From assembly GCF_001584615.1 (NCBI RefSeq), contig NZ_LQQC01000004.1:62001-126000 (forward strand): a stretch of 64,000 nt of DNA, read 5' to 3'. This DNA is from Brevibacterium ravenspurgense (GTDB lineage Bacteria > Actinomycetota > Actinomycetes > Actinomycetales > Brevibacteriaceae). Shown piece after piece: positions 45,522 through 53,694 of this stretch; position 1 is the first letter of the stretch, and each line of letters starts with the position of its first letter. Both the position numbers and the translations under genes were made by a program. Under the pieces are notes generated by a model, which saw only the letters and a program-made list of their open reading frames with translations, was not told the DNA's origin and made no database searches.

Positions 45522-45562
45522 CTGAAGCCCGGGGCAGCCGGGGAATTCCCGTACACACGCAG

Positions 45563-45593
45563 AAGCGGGGACTGAGTCACTCAGTCCCCGCTT
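45563..45593. terminator. Bidirectional terminator between pdtaS and whiB1
   Basis: The perfect 13-base arms AAGCGGGGACTGA and TCAGTCCCCGCTT enclose a five-base loop; short T-rich stretches flank it. It should end both convergent genes. Confidence 0.8.
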
Positions 45594-45608
45594 GCGCTTT
45601 GCTTGATG

Positions 45609-45857
45609 TCAGCGTGCTCGGCGTGCGCGTGCAGCCCGACGTTTGAGGGCGCGGCGTTCGTCTTCGCTCATACCGCCCCACACACCGGCGTCCTGACCGG
45701 AGTCAAGAGCCCACTGCAGGCAGGTTTCAGCAACCTCGCAACGACGGCAGACACTTTTGGCCTCTTCGATTTGAAGCAGGGCCGGCCCGGTGTTTCCGAT
45801 GGGGAAGAAGAGCTCGGGGTCCTCATTGAGGCACGCTGCGCGGTGGCGCCAGTCCAT
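45609..45857 (-). CDS. whiB1: WhiB1-type iron-sulfur transcription regulator
   Basis: The 82-residue protein has the four [4Fe-4S] cysteines C9, C37, C40 and C46 (HRAACLNEDPELFFP, CRRCEVAETC), then GVWGGMSEDERR and a very basic end. WhiB1 is essential and nitric-oxide responsive in mycobacteria. The longer frame from 45908 was rejected because GAAAGGAC precedes ATG 45857 and the family starts MDWRHRAAC. Its upstream gap holds inverted repeats that may carry regulator sites. Confidence 0.94.
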   Translation of the reverse strand: MDWRHRAACLNEDPELFFPIGNTGPALLQIEEAKSVCRRCEVAETCLQWALDSGQDAGVWGGMSEDERRALKRRAARARRAR

Positions 45858-46005
45858 GATGTCCTTTCGTACGGTTGCCGTTAGGCAGGCGGCTGGTGAG
45901 GGCACCAAAGCATGCCTGATCCAGGGGTGTGGATGGAGGGAGCGGCGATGCTTCGAATGGCCTGTGTTTACAGCCTGTATTAAGGGTCACACACCGGGCA
46001 CGCGT

Positions 46006-46025
46006 ACACAAGGGGTTTCTTGTGT
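46006..46025. promoter_or_regulatory. Inverted repeat in the whiB1-lpdA divergent gap
   Basis: ACACAAG-GGGTTT-CTTGTGT is a perfect seven-base dyad about 110 bases before lpdA and 150 before whiB1. A looser TCACACA/TGTGTGA pair surrounds it. It could be a CRP-like or other operator; CRP controls whiB1 in M. tuberculosis, but this site does not fit the CRP consensus well. The rest of the 276-base gap shows no gene. Confidence 0.45.
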
Positions 46026-46133
46026 GAACTCCATGACAACTCTGGTTGACCGCAGGGTGATGGCCGGTGCTGTTGGATGGGCGCACCCGGACCGGCCAGT
46101 TCGGTCGCCGCGGGAGTTTGCGATAATGCCCGT

Positions 46134-47558
46134 GTGAAGAATGTGCTTGATCCCTCGCAGAACCGTGTAGTCATCATCGGCGGTGGTCCCGGCGGATACG
46201 AAGCCGCTCTCGTCGCCGCTCAGATGGGCGGTGAAGTCATGCTCGTCGAAGCCAATCGCACCGGCGGTTCGGCAGTGTTGACCGACGTTGTGCCTTCGAA
46301 GTCCCTGATCGCAACGGCCGAACTCATGGTCGAAATGGAATCGGCCTCCCACCTGGGGCTCGTCACCTCCGGCGATTCCGACGACTACGGCCTCGACGCT
46401 GATCTGGCTCAGATCAACGCGCGCATCAAGCGGCTTGCTGATGCCCAGGCGTCCGACATCAAGCAGGGTTTGCACGAAGCGGGTGTCAAAGTCATCAAGG
46501 GCCGCGGCCGTCTGGCCGGCCCGGATCTTGTCGATGTCACCGAGCCTGACGGCACGGAGTACCAGCTCAAGGCCGACACCATTCTCGTCGCCGTCGGTGC
46601 GCATCCGCGCGAACTCGATACCGCCAAGCCGGACGGCGAGCGGATCCTCACATGGAAGCAGCTGTACGACCTTGACGAACTGCCCGAACACCTCGTGGTT
46701 GTCGGTTCGGGTGTGACGGGTGCCGAGTTCGCCTCGGCCTACCAGGCACTCGGCTGCGAAGTGACCCTGGTGTCGTCGCGAGACCAGGTGCTGCCCGGCA
46801 AGGACGAAGACGCCGCCGAAGTGCTTGAGAATGCTCTGCGCGGTCGCGGCATGAACGTTCTCAGCCGTTCGCGCGCAGCCTCTGTCACCCGCGACGGCGA
46901 CAGCGTGACTGTCGAACTGGCTGACGGCCGCAAGGTCAAATGCTCCCACTGCCTCATGGCGGTCGGCTCGATCCCGAACACCGACGACCTCGGTCTGGAG
47001 GACGTCGGAATCGCAGTGGAAGAATCCGGCCACATTGGCGTCGACCGTGTTTCGCGCACCACCGTTCCCGGCATCTACGCCGCCGGTGACTGCACACCCG
47101 TGCTGCCGCTGGCTTCAGTTGCCGCCATGCAGGGCCGCATCGCCATGTGGCACGCCTTCGGCGACGCGGTTATGCCGTTGAAGCTGCGCAATGTCGCATC
47201 CAACGTCTTCACGGCACCGGAAATCGCAACCGTAGGCTTTTCGCAGGCGGACATGGCTGAAGCCGGTCATGACGTCGAAGAGCTGCTGCAGCCGCTGCCC
47301 ACCAACGCGCGCGCAAAAATGCAGGGCATCAAGGACGGCTTCGTCAAGATCTACGCTCGCCGCGGATCAGGTTCCGTGCTCGGCGGTGTTGTCGTCGGTC
47401 CGAAAGCATCTGAGCTCATCATGCCGATCACGGTTGCAGTCGAAAACCGCCTGACCGTCGATCAGCTCTCAGCATCCTTTGCCGTTTACCCGTCGCTGTC
47501 TGGTTCTATTACTGAGGCCGCCCGCCGTCTGCACCAGTCGGCAGGTCTGGACTTCTGA
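46134..47558 (+). CDS. lpdA: NAD(P)H-quinone dehydrogenase, LpdA type
   Basis: A 474-residue flavoprotein of the disulfide reductase superfamily. FAD loop GGGPGGYEAALVAAQ (16-30), NAD loop VVGSGVTGAEFASAYQALG, and the C-terminal dimer domain (FTAPEIATVGFSQAD) are clear. The redox disulfide CxxxxC is replaced by SAVLTDVVPSK (46-56), as in M. tuberculosis LpdA (Rv3303c), which reduces quinones and is not a lipoamide dehydrogenase. I chose GTG 46134 since GATAAT at 46122-46127 is six bases upstream (leaderless); the open frame itself starts at 46077. Confidence 0.92.
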   Translation: MKNVLDPSQNRVVIIGGGPGGYEAALVAAQMGGEVMLVEANRTGGSAVLTDVVPSKSLIATAELMVEMESASHLGLVTSGDSDDYGLDADLAQINARIKRLADAQASDIKQGLHEAGVKVIKGRGRLAGPDLVDVTEPDGTEYQLKADTILVAVGAHPRELDTAKPDGERILTWKQLYDLDELPEHLVVVGSGVTGAEFASAYQALGCEVTLVSSRDQVLPGKDEDAAEVLENALRGRGMNVLSRSRAASVTRDGDSVTVELADGRKVKCSHCLMAVGSIPNTDDLGLEDVGIAVEESGHIGVDRVSRTTVPGIYAAGDCTPVLPLASVAAMQGRIAMWHAFGDAVMPLKLRNVASNVFTAPEIATVGFSQADMAEAGHDVEELLQPLPTNARAKMQGIKDGFVKIYARRGSGSVLGGVVVGPKASELIMPITVAVENRLTVDQLSASFAVYPSLSGSITEAARRLHQSAGLDF

Positions 47559-47578
47559 ACCGCGGAAGACCTAGCCGC

Positions 47579-47640
47579 AGACAGCAGAAGAGCCGCACAG
47601 CAAAGGAGCCGCACTGAGCAGTGCGGCTCTTCTGCTGTCT
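47579..47640 (+). terminator. lpdA terminator with two alternative stems
   Basis: A 20-base-pair perfect stem (47579-47598 with 47621-47640) competes with an inner one, GAGCCGCACT-GAGC-AGTGCGGCTC (47607-47630), because the sequence AGCCGCAC occurs twice on the left. TTCTGCTGTCTGTTGG follows. Either fold could end lpdA. Confidence 0.7.
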
Positions 47641-47668
47641 GTTGGTCGTGCGGCCCCGGCTCCTCGTC

Positions 47669-47786
47669 TTCAGCACCCGCCCGGCACCTCGGCCTTCAGC
47701 ACTCACCCGGCACCTCGGCCTTCAGCACTCACCCGGCGCCTCGGCATTCAGCACTCACCCGGCGCCTCGGCCTTCAGCACCCGCCC
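47669..47786. repeat. 26-base tandem repeat, four copies plus a partial
   Basis: Units begin at 47669, 47695, 47721 and 47747 and read TTCAGCAC, then YCRCCCGGCRCCTCGGCM (differences at a few sites); a 14-base partial copy starts at 47773. It lies between the 3' ends of lpdA and the carboxylase gene, where it cannot be a promoter for either. It looks like a minisatellite. Confidence 0.85.
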
Positions 47787-47893
47787 ACGCTTTAGCAACG
47801 GATCCACGCTTTAGCAGTGGTTGCTAAGGCGCACATCCCGGCTATTGGGTGTTTTTGTGCGGCTAAGGCGCAGATTCCGTCTAACGGGTGTGC
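47785..47893. repeat. Direct and inverted repeats with a TTAGC core
   Basis: CCACGCTTTAGCA occurs at 47785-47797 and 47804-47816. A related pair in the other orientation, GCTAAGGCGCA at 47823 and 47862, heads two imperfect 30-base copies 39 bases apart, each ending GGGTGT. The second TTTAGCA and first TGCTAA form a dyad (47811-47827). No reading frame or family is recognisable; it may be a mobile small repeat or a protein site. Confidence 0.6.
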
Positions 47894-47926
47894 CGAAAGC
47901 TGGCCCGTACGCTCGGCAGGCAGGCC

Positions 47927-49714
47927 TTAGGAGGCGAAGGTGATGAGCGTCGTTCCTGATTTTACGGAGGCGCCTGCCTCAACCAACACGTCGCTCACGA
48001 CACCCTCGCGGGTGGCCTTGAGCGGCTGTTCCATCTTCATGGCCTCAATGACGGCCAGCGTCTGACCTTCAGATACCGAATCGCCGGCTGCCACCTCGAC
48101 GGACACGATGGTGCCCTGCATGGGAGCTGCCAGTTCAGCCGATTTGTTCGAACGGCGCGATCCCTTGCGGCGCAGACGACGGGCGGGACGCTCAGCGGGG
48201 ACCGCGCTGCCGTTGCCGGCAGCAGCAAGCTCCTTGGGAACCTTGACCGTCAGGCGGTGTCCGTCAACCTCGACGACAACATCGACCGAACTGGTTTCGG
48301 GACCGGTCTCACCCGGTGTTGAGGCGGGAATGTCGAAGTTCGGGACGTATTCCGTCTGCAGCCATTCGGTTGACACCGAGAAGTCGTCGGCAAAAGCCGG
48401 TTCGTTCACGAGTGCGCGGTGCAGCGGCAGAAGTGTGGCCACGCCTTCCAGGACGTATTCGTCCAGGGCACGGCGTGCACGCGCGAGAGCCTGCTGGCGG
48501 TCTTCGCCGGTCACGATGAGCTTGGCGAGCATGGGGTCGAAGTCAGAGGTGACGAAACGACCGACCTCCACACCGGAGTCCATGCGCACACCCGGGCCTG
48601 CGGGTTCGCGCAGAGCCGTGATCTTGCCGGTTGCCGGGAAGAAGTTCTGGGCGGGGTCTTCGGCGTTGATGCGGAACTGGATGGCGTGACCGCGGGGAGC
48701 GGGGAAGGATTCGGGCAGCGATTCACCCTGGGCGATCTTCAGCTGCCATGCGACCAGGTCGATGCCGGCAACTTCTTCCGTGATGGTGTGCTCCACCTGG
48801 ATGCGGGCATTGGTTTCCATGAACGACAGCGTGCCGTTGTCGCCCATGAGGAACTCACACGTGGCCGCACCCACGTAGCCGACGGCGTGCAGAATGTTTT
48901 CAGTCGCCTCTGTCAGCGTGGCAACCTGTTCGTCGCTGAGGAACGGTGCCGGCGCCTCTTCGATGATCTTCTGGTTGCGGCGCTGCAGTGTGCAGTCACG
49001 GGTCGAGCCGATGAGGATCCGTCCGGCGGCATCGGCAATTGCCTGAACCTCGATGTGGCGGGGGCGGAGGATCTGCTGTTCAACCAGCACGTCGTCGCGG
49101 CCGAAAGCGGCTTTGGCTTCGCGGCCGGCGGATTCGTAGGCATGCGGCAGTTCGGCGCGGCTTGCTGCCGTGCGGAAGCCGCGTCCGCCGCCGCCGTGGA
49201 CTGCTTTGATGACGACGGGGTAGCCGATTTCATCGGCCACGGCCAGAGCGTCGCCGACGTTCTCGACAGGGCCGTTGGAGCCGCGCGTGGTGGGCGCGCC
49301 GACTTCGCGGGCCACAGCGCGGGCGTTGGCTTTGTCTGCAAGACCGGCGATGGCCGCCGGGGGAGGTCCGACCCACACGAGCCCCGCATCGATGACCGCC
49401 TGCGCGAATTCGGGGCTTTCTGCCAGGTACCCGTAGCCGGGGTGAACGGCTTCGGCGCCGGAGCGTTCCGCGATTGTGAGGATGGAGTCGATGTCGAGGT
49501 AGGTTTCAGCTGCGCCGTTGCCGGGCATGAGCCAGGCGTCGTCGGCGTAGCGGACGAAGTCGGCGTCGGAGTCGGGTGTCGTGTATGCGGCGATCGCGGT
49601 CAGGCCGAGATCGTGGCATGCCCGGACAACCCGGAGGGCGATTTCACCGCGATTGGCGATGAGCACCCGCGTGAACGGCTTTGTGTTCACCGTTGCGGAA
49701 AAGGTCGACGACAT
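47927..49714 (-). CDS. Acetyl-/propionyl-CoA carboxylase alpha chain (biotin carboxylase plus biotin carrier)
   Basis: The 595-residue protein carboxylates its own biotin with ATP and bicarbonate, then serves a separate carboxyltransferase to make malonyl- or methylmalonyl-CoA. Parts: VLIANRGEIALRV (biotin carboxylase start), HGGGGRGFR (ATP-grasp loop), ETNARIQVEHTITE, and a carrier domain with biotin lysine K560 in EAMKMEQP. It resembles M. tuberculosis AccA3. The carboxyltransferase and epsilon genes that lie between accA3 and maf there are missing here, so partners must be elsewhere. ATG 49714 follows AGGAGAG. Confidence 0.94.
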   Translation of the reverse strand: MSSTFSATVNTKPFTRVLIANRGEIALRVVRACHDLGLTAIAAYTTPDSDADFVRYADDAWLMPGNGAAETYLDIDSILTIAERSGAEAVHPGYGYLAESPEFAQAVIDAGLVWVGPPPAAIAGLADKANARAVAREVGAPTTRGSNGPVENVGDALAVADEIGYPVVIKAVHGGGGRGFRTAASRAELPHAYESAGREAKAAFGRDDVLVEQQILRPRHIEVQAIADAAGRILIGSTRDCTLQRRNQKIIEEAPAPFLSDEQVATLTEATENILHAVGYVGAATCEFLMGDNGTLSFMETNARIQVEHTITEEVAGIDLVAWQLKIAQGESLPESFPAPRGHAIQFRINAEDPAQNFFPATGKITALREPAGPGVRMDSGVEVGRFVTSDFDPMLAKLIVTGEDRQQALARARRALDEYVLEGVATLLPLHRALVNEPAFADDFSVSTEWLQTEYVPNFDIPASTPGETGPETSSVDVVVEVDGHRLTVKVPKELAAAGNGSAVPAERPARRLRRKGSRRSNKSAELAAPMQGTIVSVEVAAGDSVSEGQTLAVIEAMKMEQPLKATREGVVSDVLVEAGASVKSGTTLITFAS

Positions 49715-49753
49715 TCGCTCTCCTGTGGGGATCGGGGATAGACACAGCAAATC

Positions 49754-49768
49754 TAGTGATAGGCACTA
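49754..49768. promoter_or_regulatory. Candidate operator upstream of the carboxylase gene
   Basis: TAGTG-ATAGG-CACTA is a dyad about 40 bases before the carboxylase start, within an AT-rich stretch likely to hold its promoter. The rest of the 205-base gap (49715-49919) holds nothing recognisable. Confidence 0.4.
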
Positions 49769-49919
49769 ATAGTTTGTGTGTTGAAGACAAAAGCAGGGGA
49801 AAAGCTTTTGGCGCAAGCATTGTGCACGCGTGTCTTCTGTGGGTTGGCCTACCTGTCAGCCCGGTGCGTGCTGGGGGCCATCTACGTGACCGCTCACACG
49901 GCACCGACAGCGTCAGCGC

Positions 49920-50612
49920 TCACACGCTGGCACCGGACGCCCTGTTCCAAAGGGAGTGCCATTCGATGCTCAGCTGTCGGCACATATCGCGCAGCAGTGG
50001 AACCGACATGCCCAGGACGTTGGTGTGATCACCCTCGATCCTGGTGACAAAAGCGGCCCCGTAGCCGTCGATCGTGAGCCCTCCTGCCACCTCGAGAGGC
50101 TCCTCGGTTCCCACATAGGCATCGATCTCAGCATCTGTGAGTTCAGCGGTGGTGATCAGCGTGGAGCCCACGGCCTCCGCGGAGTCCTCAACAGAAGGTG
50201 CACCGCCGTCGCTCGCGCGGCTCAAGCGCGCCATGAAGATGCCGCTGTGCAGATGAGCGGTGCGTCCGCCCATGTCCCGCCACAGTGCGCGCGCCCTTTC
50301 CGGTGTGTGCGGTTTGCCGACGGCCCGCCCGTCAAGTTCCAGCATGGAATCCGATGCAATGAGCACAACCGGTTCACCGGTGCGGCCCGGCAGACTGTCA
50401 GCGGTCAGTTCGCTGATGACCGCACGGCCCTTAGCGGTGGCCAGGACGGCGGTCTGCTCAGCGGTGGTGAGTTCGCGGCCGCGCTCCTGTTCTGCCCGGG
50501 CAAGGGCCGCGTCTTCGTCAACGCCGGACACGATGACGGTCGGTTCGACGCCGGCTGCCCGCAGGATCGACAGGCGGGAGGGAGACCCGGATGCGAGGAT
50601 CACTGCGGTCAT
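49920..50612 (-). CDS. maf: Maf family nucleotide pyrophosphatase
   Basis: Maf enzymes hydrolyse non-canonical or excess nucleoside triphosphates such as dTTP and UTP. The 230 residues show ILASGSPSRLSILRAAG at the start, SDSMLELDGRAVGKP, and EEPLEVAGGLTIDGYGAAFVTRIEGDHTNVLG near the end. An insertion of about 15 residues (SRASDGGAPSVEDSAEA) lengthens a loop. The start overlaps the GDSL-like stop (ATGA). Maf next to a biotin carboxylase gene matches M. tuberculosis Rv3282-Rv3285. Confidence 0.94.
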   Translation of the reverse strand: MTAVILASGSPSRLSILRAAGVEPTVIVSGVDEDAALARAEQERGRELTTAEQTAVLATAKGRAVISELTADSLPGRTGEPVVLIASDSMLELDGRAVGKPHTPERARALWRDMGGRTAHLHSGIFMARLSRASDGGAPSVEDSAEAVGSTLITTAELTDAEIDAYVGTEEPLEVAGGLTIDGYGAAFVTRIEGDHTNVLGMSVPLLRDMCRQLSIEWHSLWNRASGASV

Positions 50613-51568
50613 ACTGTGCTCTCCTGTTCTTCCCCCGCGGCTTCTTCTGCCGCACGGTTCCGAGGTGCCCGGGCGGCCTGCCTTTCCAAGGCCTGTGTGG
50701 GTGCAGGGGGAGTTGACGAGGGCTGGGAAGGATGGGCGATCGCGGTGGGGAACTCCATGACGCGGGCGGCTGTTGTGATGACACCCGAGGCGATCTGAGC
50801 GCTTCCGAAGCGGGATGGGTAGCGGCCTTCGGGTGCCAGCAGGCTCACTCGCGAGGTGCCGGAAAGCAGGTTGGTGAGGCTGATGGGGACCGCATTGGTC
50901 GACAGGGCGGCGACAGTCTGCGATCCGGCAAGAACACGCGATGAGCGGCGCAGGACTGTGCGCACGGGATTGCGCAGACCCGGCAGCCCGCCGAGGTTCG
51001 GAGTGGTGAGAACAAGGACCCTGTAGTGGCCTTCAACCTGCAGTCGGTTGATGGCGTTGGTGAGGATCGGCAGGCCGATTGTGCCTTTGACCGGATGGAC
51101 CACATCGGCTGTGCCCATTGAGATAACGGCCAGGCGAAGCTGCGATCCGCCGGGTGTGCGCTCCATGGTCGCATCGGCCAGCAGCTCCGAAACCTGGGAG
51201 GCAACAGCGGAAGCTCCGACGGCGGGAACAGCAAGGCTGCGCAGGCGCACGGGTGACTGTGCCAGAGCGGCAAAGCCCCGGGCAATGCGCACAGCCGGGT
51301 GGTCGGCAGCTGTTTCCAGACCGACGCCGGACAGCCACGAATCCCCGATGACGGCAACGGCGGGCAGGCCGCTGTCCTCAGCGCTCAGCGGGCCGCGCGA
51401 GCCGTCTTCGCTCACGACGGCGGCATGGGGATATTTTCGCCGCTGTGCATCGGCGCGGAACGCGCGGCGAACACGCTTCGACTGTGCGCGCAGAATTCCC
51501 GATCCGGCTCCCACTGCAGCACCGGCTGTCGTTCCGACTGCGAGTATCGCTTTCCAGCTGTTCTTCAC
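50609..51568 (-). CDS. SGNH/GDSL hydrolase-like protein, probably inactive
   Basis: A 319-residue protein with an N-terminal hydrophobic segment (about 7-27) and an SGNH fold. Block I is intact (S77 in VIGDSWLSGVG). Block III reads MGTADV where active enzymes have an asparagine, and block V reads EGRYPS (E247, Y250) where they have DxxHPS. Losing the catalytic histidine argues against hydrolysis. A polar alanine/arginine/glutamate-rich tail ends it. TAGAGT at 51575-51580 ends six bases before GTG 51568 (leaderless). It heads an operon with maf. Confidence 0.75.
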   Translation of the reverse strand: MKNSWKAILAVGTTAGAAVGAGSGILRAQSKRVRRAFRADAQRRKYPHAAVVSEDGSRGPLSAEDSGLPAVAVIGDSWLSGVGLETAADHPAVRIARGFAALAQSPVRLRSLAVPAVGASAVASQVSELLADATMERTPGGSQLRLAVISMGTADVVHPVKGTIGLPILTNAINRLQVEGHYRVLVLTTPNLGGLPGLRNPVRTVLRRSSRVLAGSQTVAALSTNAVPISLTNLLSGTSRVSLLAPEGRYPSRFGSAQIASGVITTAARVMEFPTAIAHPSQPSSTPPAPTQALERQAARAPRNRAAEEAAGEEQESTV

Positions 51569-51673
51569 AATTCCACTCTAACCGTCCCGCCCACGGCGGC
51601 CTACGCACAGGACACACCTCGCGTTCGGCAAGCCGGGAGCGCTGAAACGGCGTGCAGGATATAGCCTGGTCTC

Positions 51674-52981
51674 ATGACGAAGAAGAGCTCCAAAGAACAG
51701 CCGGGAACAGCGGTCAAGCCGCTGACCGACCCCGCTATGGCTGACGCGTACCGCTTGCAGTCGCGAAGCTACGTGCCCTTTGTGTCGCGCGGACTGCGCT
51801 TGGCCGCAGCGTGGAGCTGGCGCTCGCTTGTTGTTTTGGCAGCGGTTGCGGTTCTTCTGTGGCTCCTGGGGAAGGTCACATACGTTCTCATTCCGCTGCT
51901 TGTCGCCCTGCTCATTTCGGCGCTGCTGACTCCGCTGGTGAATTTCTTGGTGCGTCACAAGTGGCCGCGTGCAGCTGCTGCCGCGATGGTGCTGCTGAGC
52001 TTCATCCTTGTGGTGGTTGGCCTGCTTGCGCTCGTCGGCCAGCAGCTTGTCACCGGCATCATCGATCTGACGTCAACCACCATGAAGGGTGTTGACGCCA
52101 TTGCCACGTGGCTTCAGTCAAACCCGCTGGGCCTGGATTCAAGCGTGATCGCACAGGCTGTTGCTGACGGAACACAGCAGGTCAACACCTTCCTCAGCGA
52201 GCAGAAGGGCAAAATCGCAACGGGTGTTGTGGGTGCTGCGACGAGTGTCGGCAGCTTCTTCGCAGGCATGCTGATTTCGCTGTTCGCCACCTTCTTCTTC
52301 CTTCTCGAAGGATCCACCATCGCCCGCTGGATCACCCGTCTGCTGCCGGTGCCGGCGCGCGAACCTGCGCTCGGAGCTGCCACTCGCGGGTGGGTGGCAC
52401 TGGGCCAGTACGCCCGCATCCAGGTGATCGTCGCAGCGGTGGATGCTCTGGGCATCGGCATCGGCGCGCTCATTCTGGGTGTGCCGCTCGTCATTCCGCT
52501 GACGGTGCTGATCTTCCTGGCATCCTTCATCCCGATTGTCGGTGCGGTTGCAACGGGCATCATCGCGGTTCTGCTGGCACTGGTGGCCAAGGGATTTGTC
52601 CATGCGATCGTCATGCTTGCCATCGTCCTTTTTGTACAGCAGGTCGAAAGCAACGTGCTCCAGCCGTTCCTCATGGGCAAGGCGGTTTCTGTTCACCCGC
52701 TGGCCGTTGTTCTCGCAGTGGCCGTCGGCTCCTACCAGTTCGGCATTGTCGGCGCCCTGTTCGCCGTGCCGGTAGTCGCTTCTGTATCCGCCGCCATCGG
52801 CTATCTTGCCGAACTGTCCTCCCAGCAGATGCTCGCTGACGCTCGGCGTGAAGGCGTGATCGCCCCCGGGGAGGGCCCCGAGTTGCCGGATGATGACTCA
52901 TCGACCCAGGTGGGGTCGTCTCAAGATCGTCGGCGCACCGTCATCATCTCTGACTTCAAAGAGGGCAAACCTGCTGACTGA
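51674..52981 (+). CDS. AI-2E family transporter
   Basis: A 435-residue membrane protein of the TqsA/YdiK family, named for autoinducer-2 export though many members move other substrates, including sodium-linked transport. Eight hydrophobic segments are visible, with the conserved FIPIVGAVATGIIAVLLAL and VQQVESNVLQPFLMGKAVSVHPL. The charged C-terminal 60 residues are cytoplasmic. TAGCCT at 51662-51667 ends six bases before ATG 51674. Substrate unknown. Confidence 0.9.
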   Translation: MTKKSSKEQPGTAVKPLTDPAMADAYRLQSRSYVPFVSRGLRLAAAWSWRSLVVLAAVAVLLWLLGKVTYVLIPLLVALLISALLTPLVNFLVRHKWPRAAAAAMVLLSFILVVVGLLALVGQQLVTGIIDLTSTTMKGVDAIATWLQSNPLGLDSSVIAQAVADGTQQVNTFLSEQKGKIATGVVGAATSVGSFFAGMLISLFATFFFLLEGSTIARWITRLLPVPAREPALGAATRGWVALGQYARIQVIVAAVDALGIGIGALILGVPLVIPLTVLIFLASFIPIVGAVATGIIAVLLALVAKGFVHAIVMLAIVLFVQQVESNVLQPFLMGKAVSVHPLAVVLAVAVGSYQFGIVGALFAVPVVASVSAAIGYLAELSSQQMLADARREGVIAPGEGPELPDDDSSTQVGSSQDRRRTVIISDFKEGKPAD

Positions 52982-53038
52982 GCCCGCTGATTCTGACTGA
53001 GTCTGTGAGGTTCTGACTGGGTTCAGCCTGAACACAAA

Positions 53039-53075
53039 GACGGCGGGAACAGACAGTGTGTCTGTTCCCGCCGTC
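53039..53075. terminator. Bidirectional terminator between the AI-2E-type gene and greA
   Basis: The perfect 17-base arms GACGGCGGGAACAGACA and TGTCTGTTCCCGCCGTC enclose a GTG loop; AGTGTTTTGGG follows on the + strand and TTTGTGTT on the minus. It is a strong shared terminator. Confidence 0.88.
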
Positions 53076-53113
53076 AGTGTTTTGGGAAGTCTGCTTCCCG
53101 CTGTTTCAGGTGA

Positions 53114-53605
53114 TCAGTAAGCTTTGGCAGACTTCACGGTGACGGTGATCTTCCGACCGTTGGGTGCTTCGTATTCGACGTCGTCGCCGACTTTCGCACC
53201 GTTGACCGCTTTGCCAAGCGGCGACTGTTCGGAGAAGACCTCAACCTTGTCCTCTTCAGAGATGATTTCGCGCGAACCCAGCAGGAACTCCATCTTGCGG
53301 CCGTTCATTTCGACCACGATGAGCTTGCCGGGGCCTGCGATTTTGTCGTCCGCATCGGCTTCGCCGACTTCTGCGTTGCGCAGCAGCTCTTCGAGCTGGC
53401 GGATACGAGCTTCCATTTGGCCCTGTTCGTCGCGGGCAGCGTGGTAGCCGCCGTTTTCTTTGAGGTCGCCCTCTTCGCGTGCCGCGTCAATGCGCTCGGC
53501 GATTTCTGCGCGGCCCGGGCCCTGGAGGTGCTCGAGTTCCTTCGTCAGGCGCTCGTGGGCCTCTTTGGTCAGCCACGTCTTGTCGCCGACGTTTTCCTCA
53601 GCCAT
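53114..53605 (-). CDS. greA: Transcription elongation factor GreA
   Basis: GreA rescues backtracked RNA polymerase by stimulating transcript cleavage. The 163-residue protein has the N-terminal coiled coil (LTKEAHERLTKELEHL, acidic tip DAAREEGDLKENGGYHAARDE with the key D/E pair) and the FKBP-like C-domain (SPLGKAVNGAKVGDDVEYEAP). Its ribosome site GAGGAGGAAA is strong. The order greA, DUF4307, mca matches M. tuberculosis Rv1080c-Rv1082. Confidence 0.97.
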   Translation of the reverse strand: MAEENVGDKTWLTKEAHERLTKELEHLQGPGRAEIAERIDAAREEGDLKENGGYHAARDEQGQMEARIRQLEELLRNAEVGEADADDKIAGPGKLIVVEMNGRKMEFLLGSREIISEEDKVEVFSEQSPLGKAVNGAKVGDDVEYEAPNGRKITVTVKSAKAY

Positions 53606-53694
53606 GCTGTTTCCTCCTCAGGCGCTGCACCGTGCAGCGCTTGTCTACGTGAAATCCCGGGTCCGCAGGGACCCGGGATGGTGATTCGGCTATC

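Noticed and set aside
45609-45908. Longer whiB1 start at 45908
   Set aside because: The added 17 residues do not fit the family, and the ribosome site is placed for ATG 45857.
47669-47786. Possible CRISPR array
   Set aside because: The 26-base units follow one another directly with no unique spacers, and no cas gene is near.
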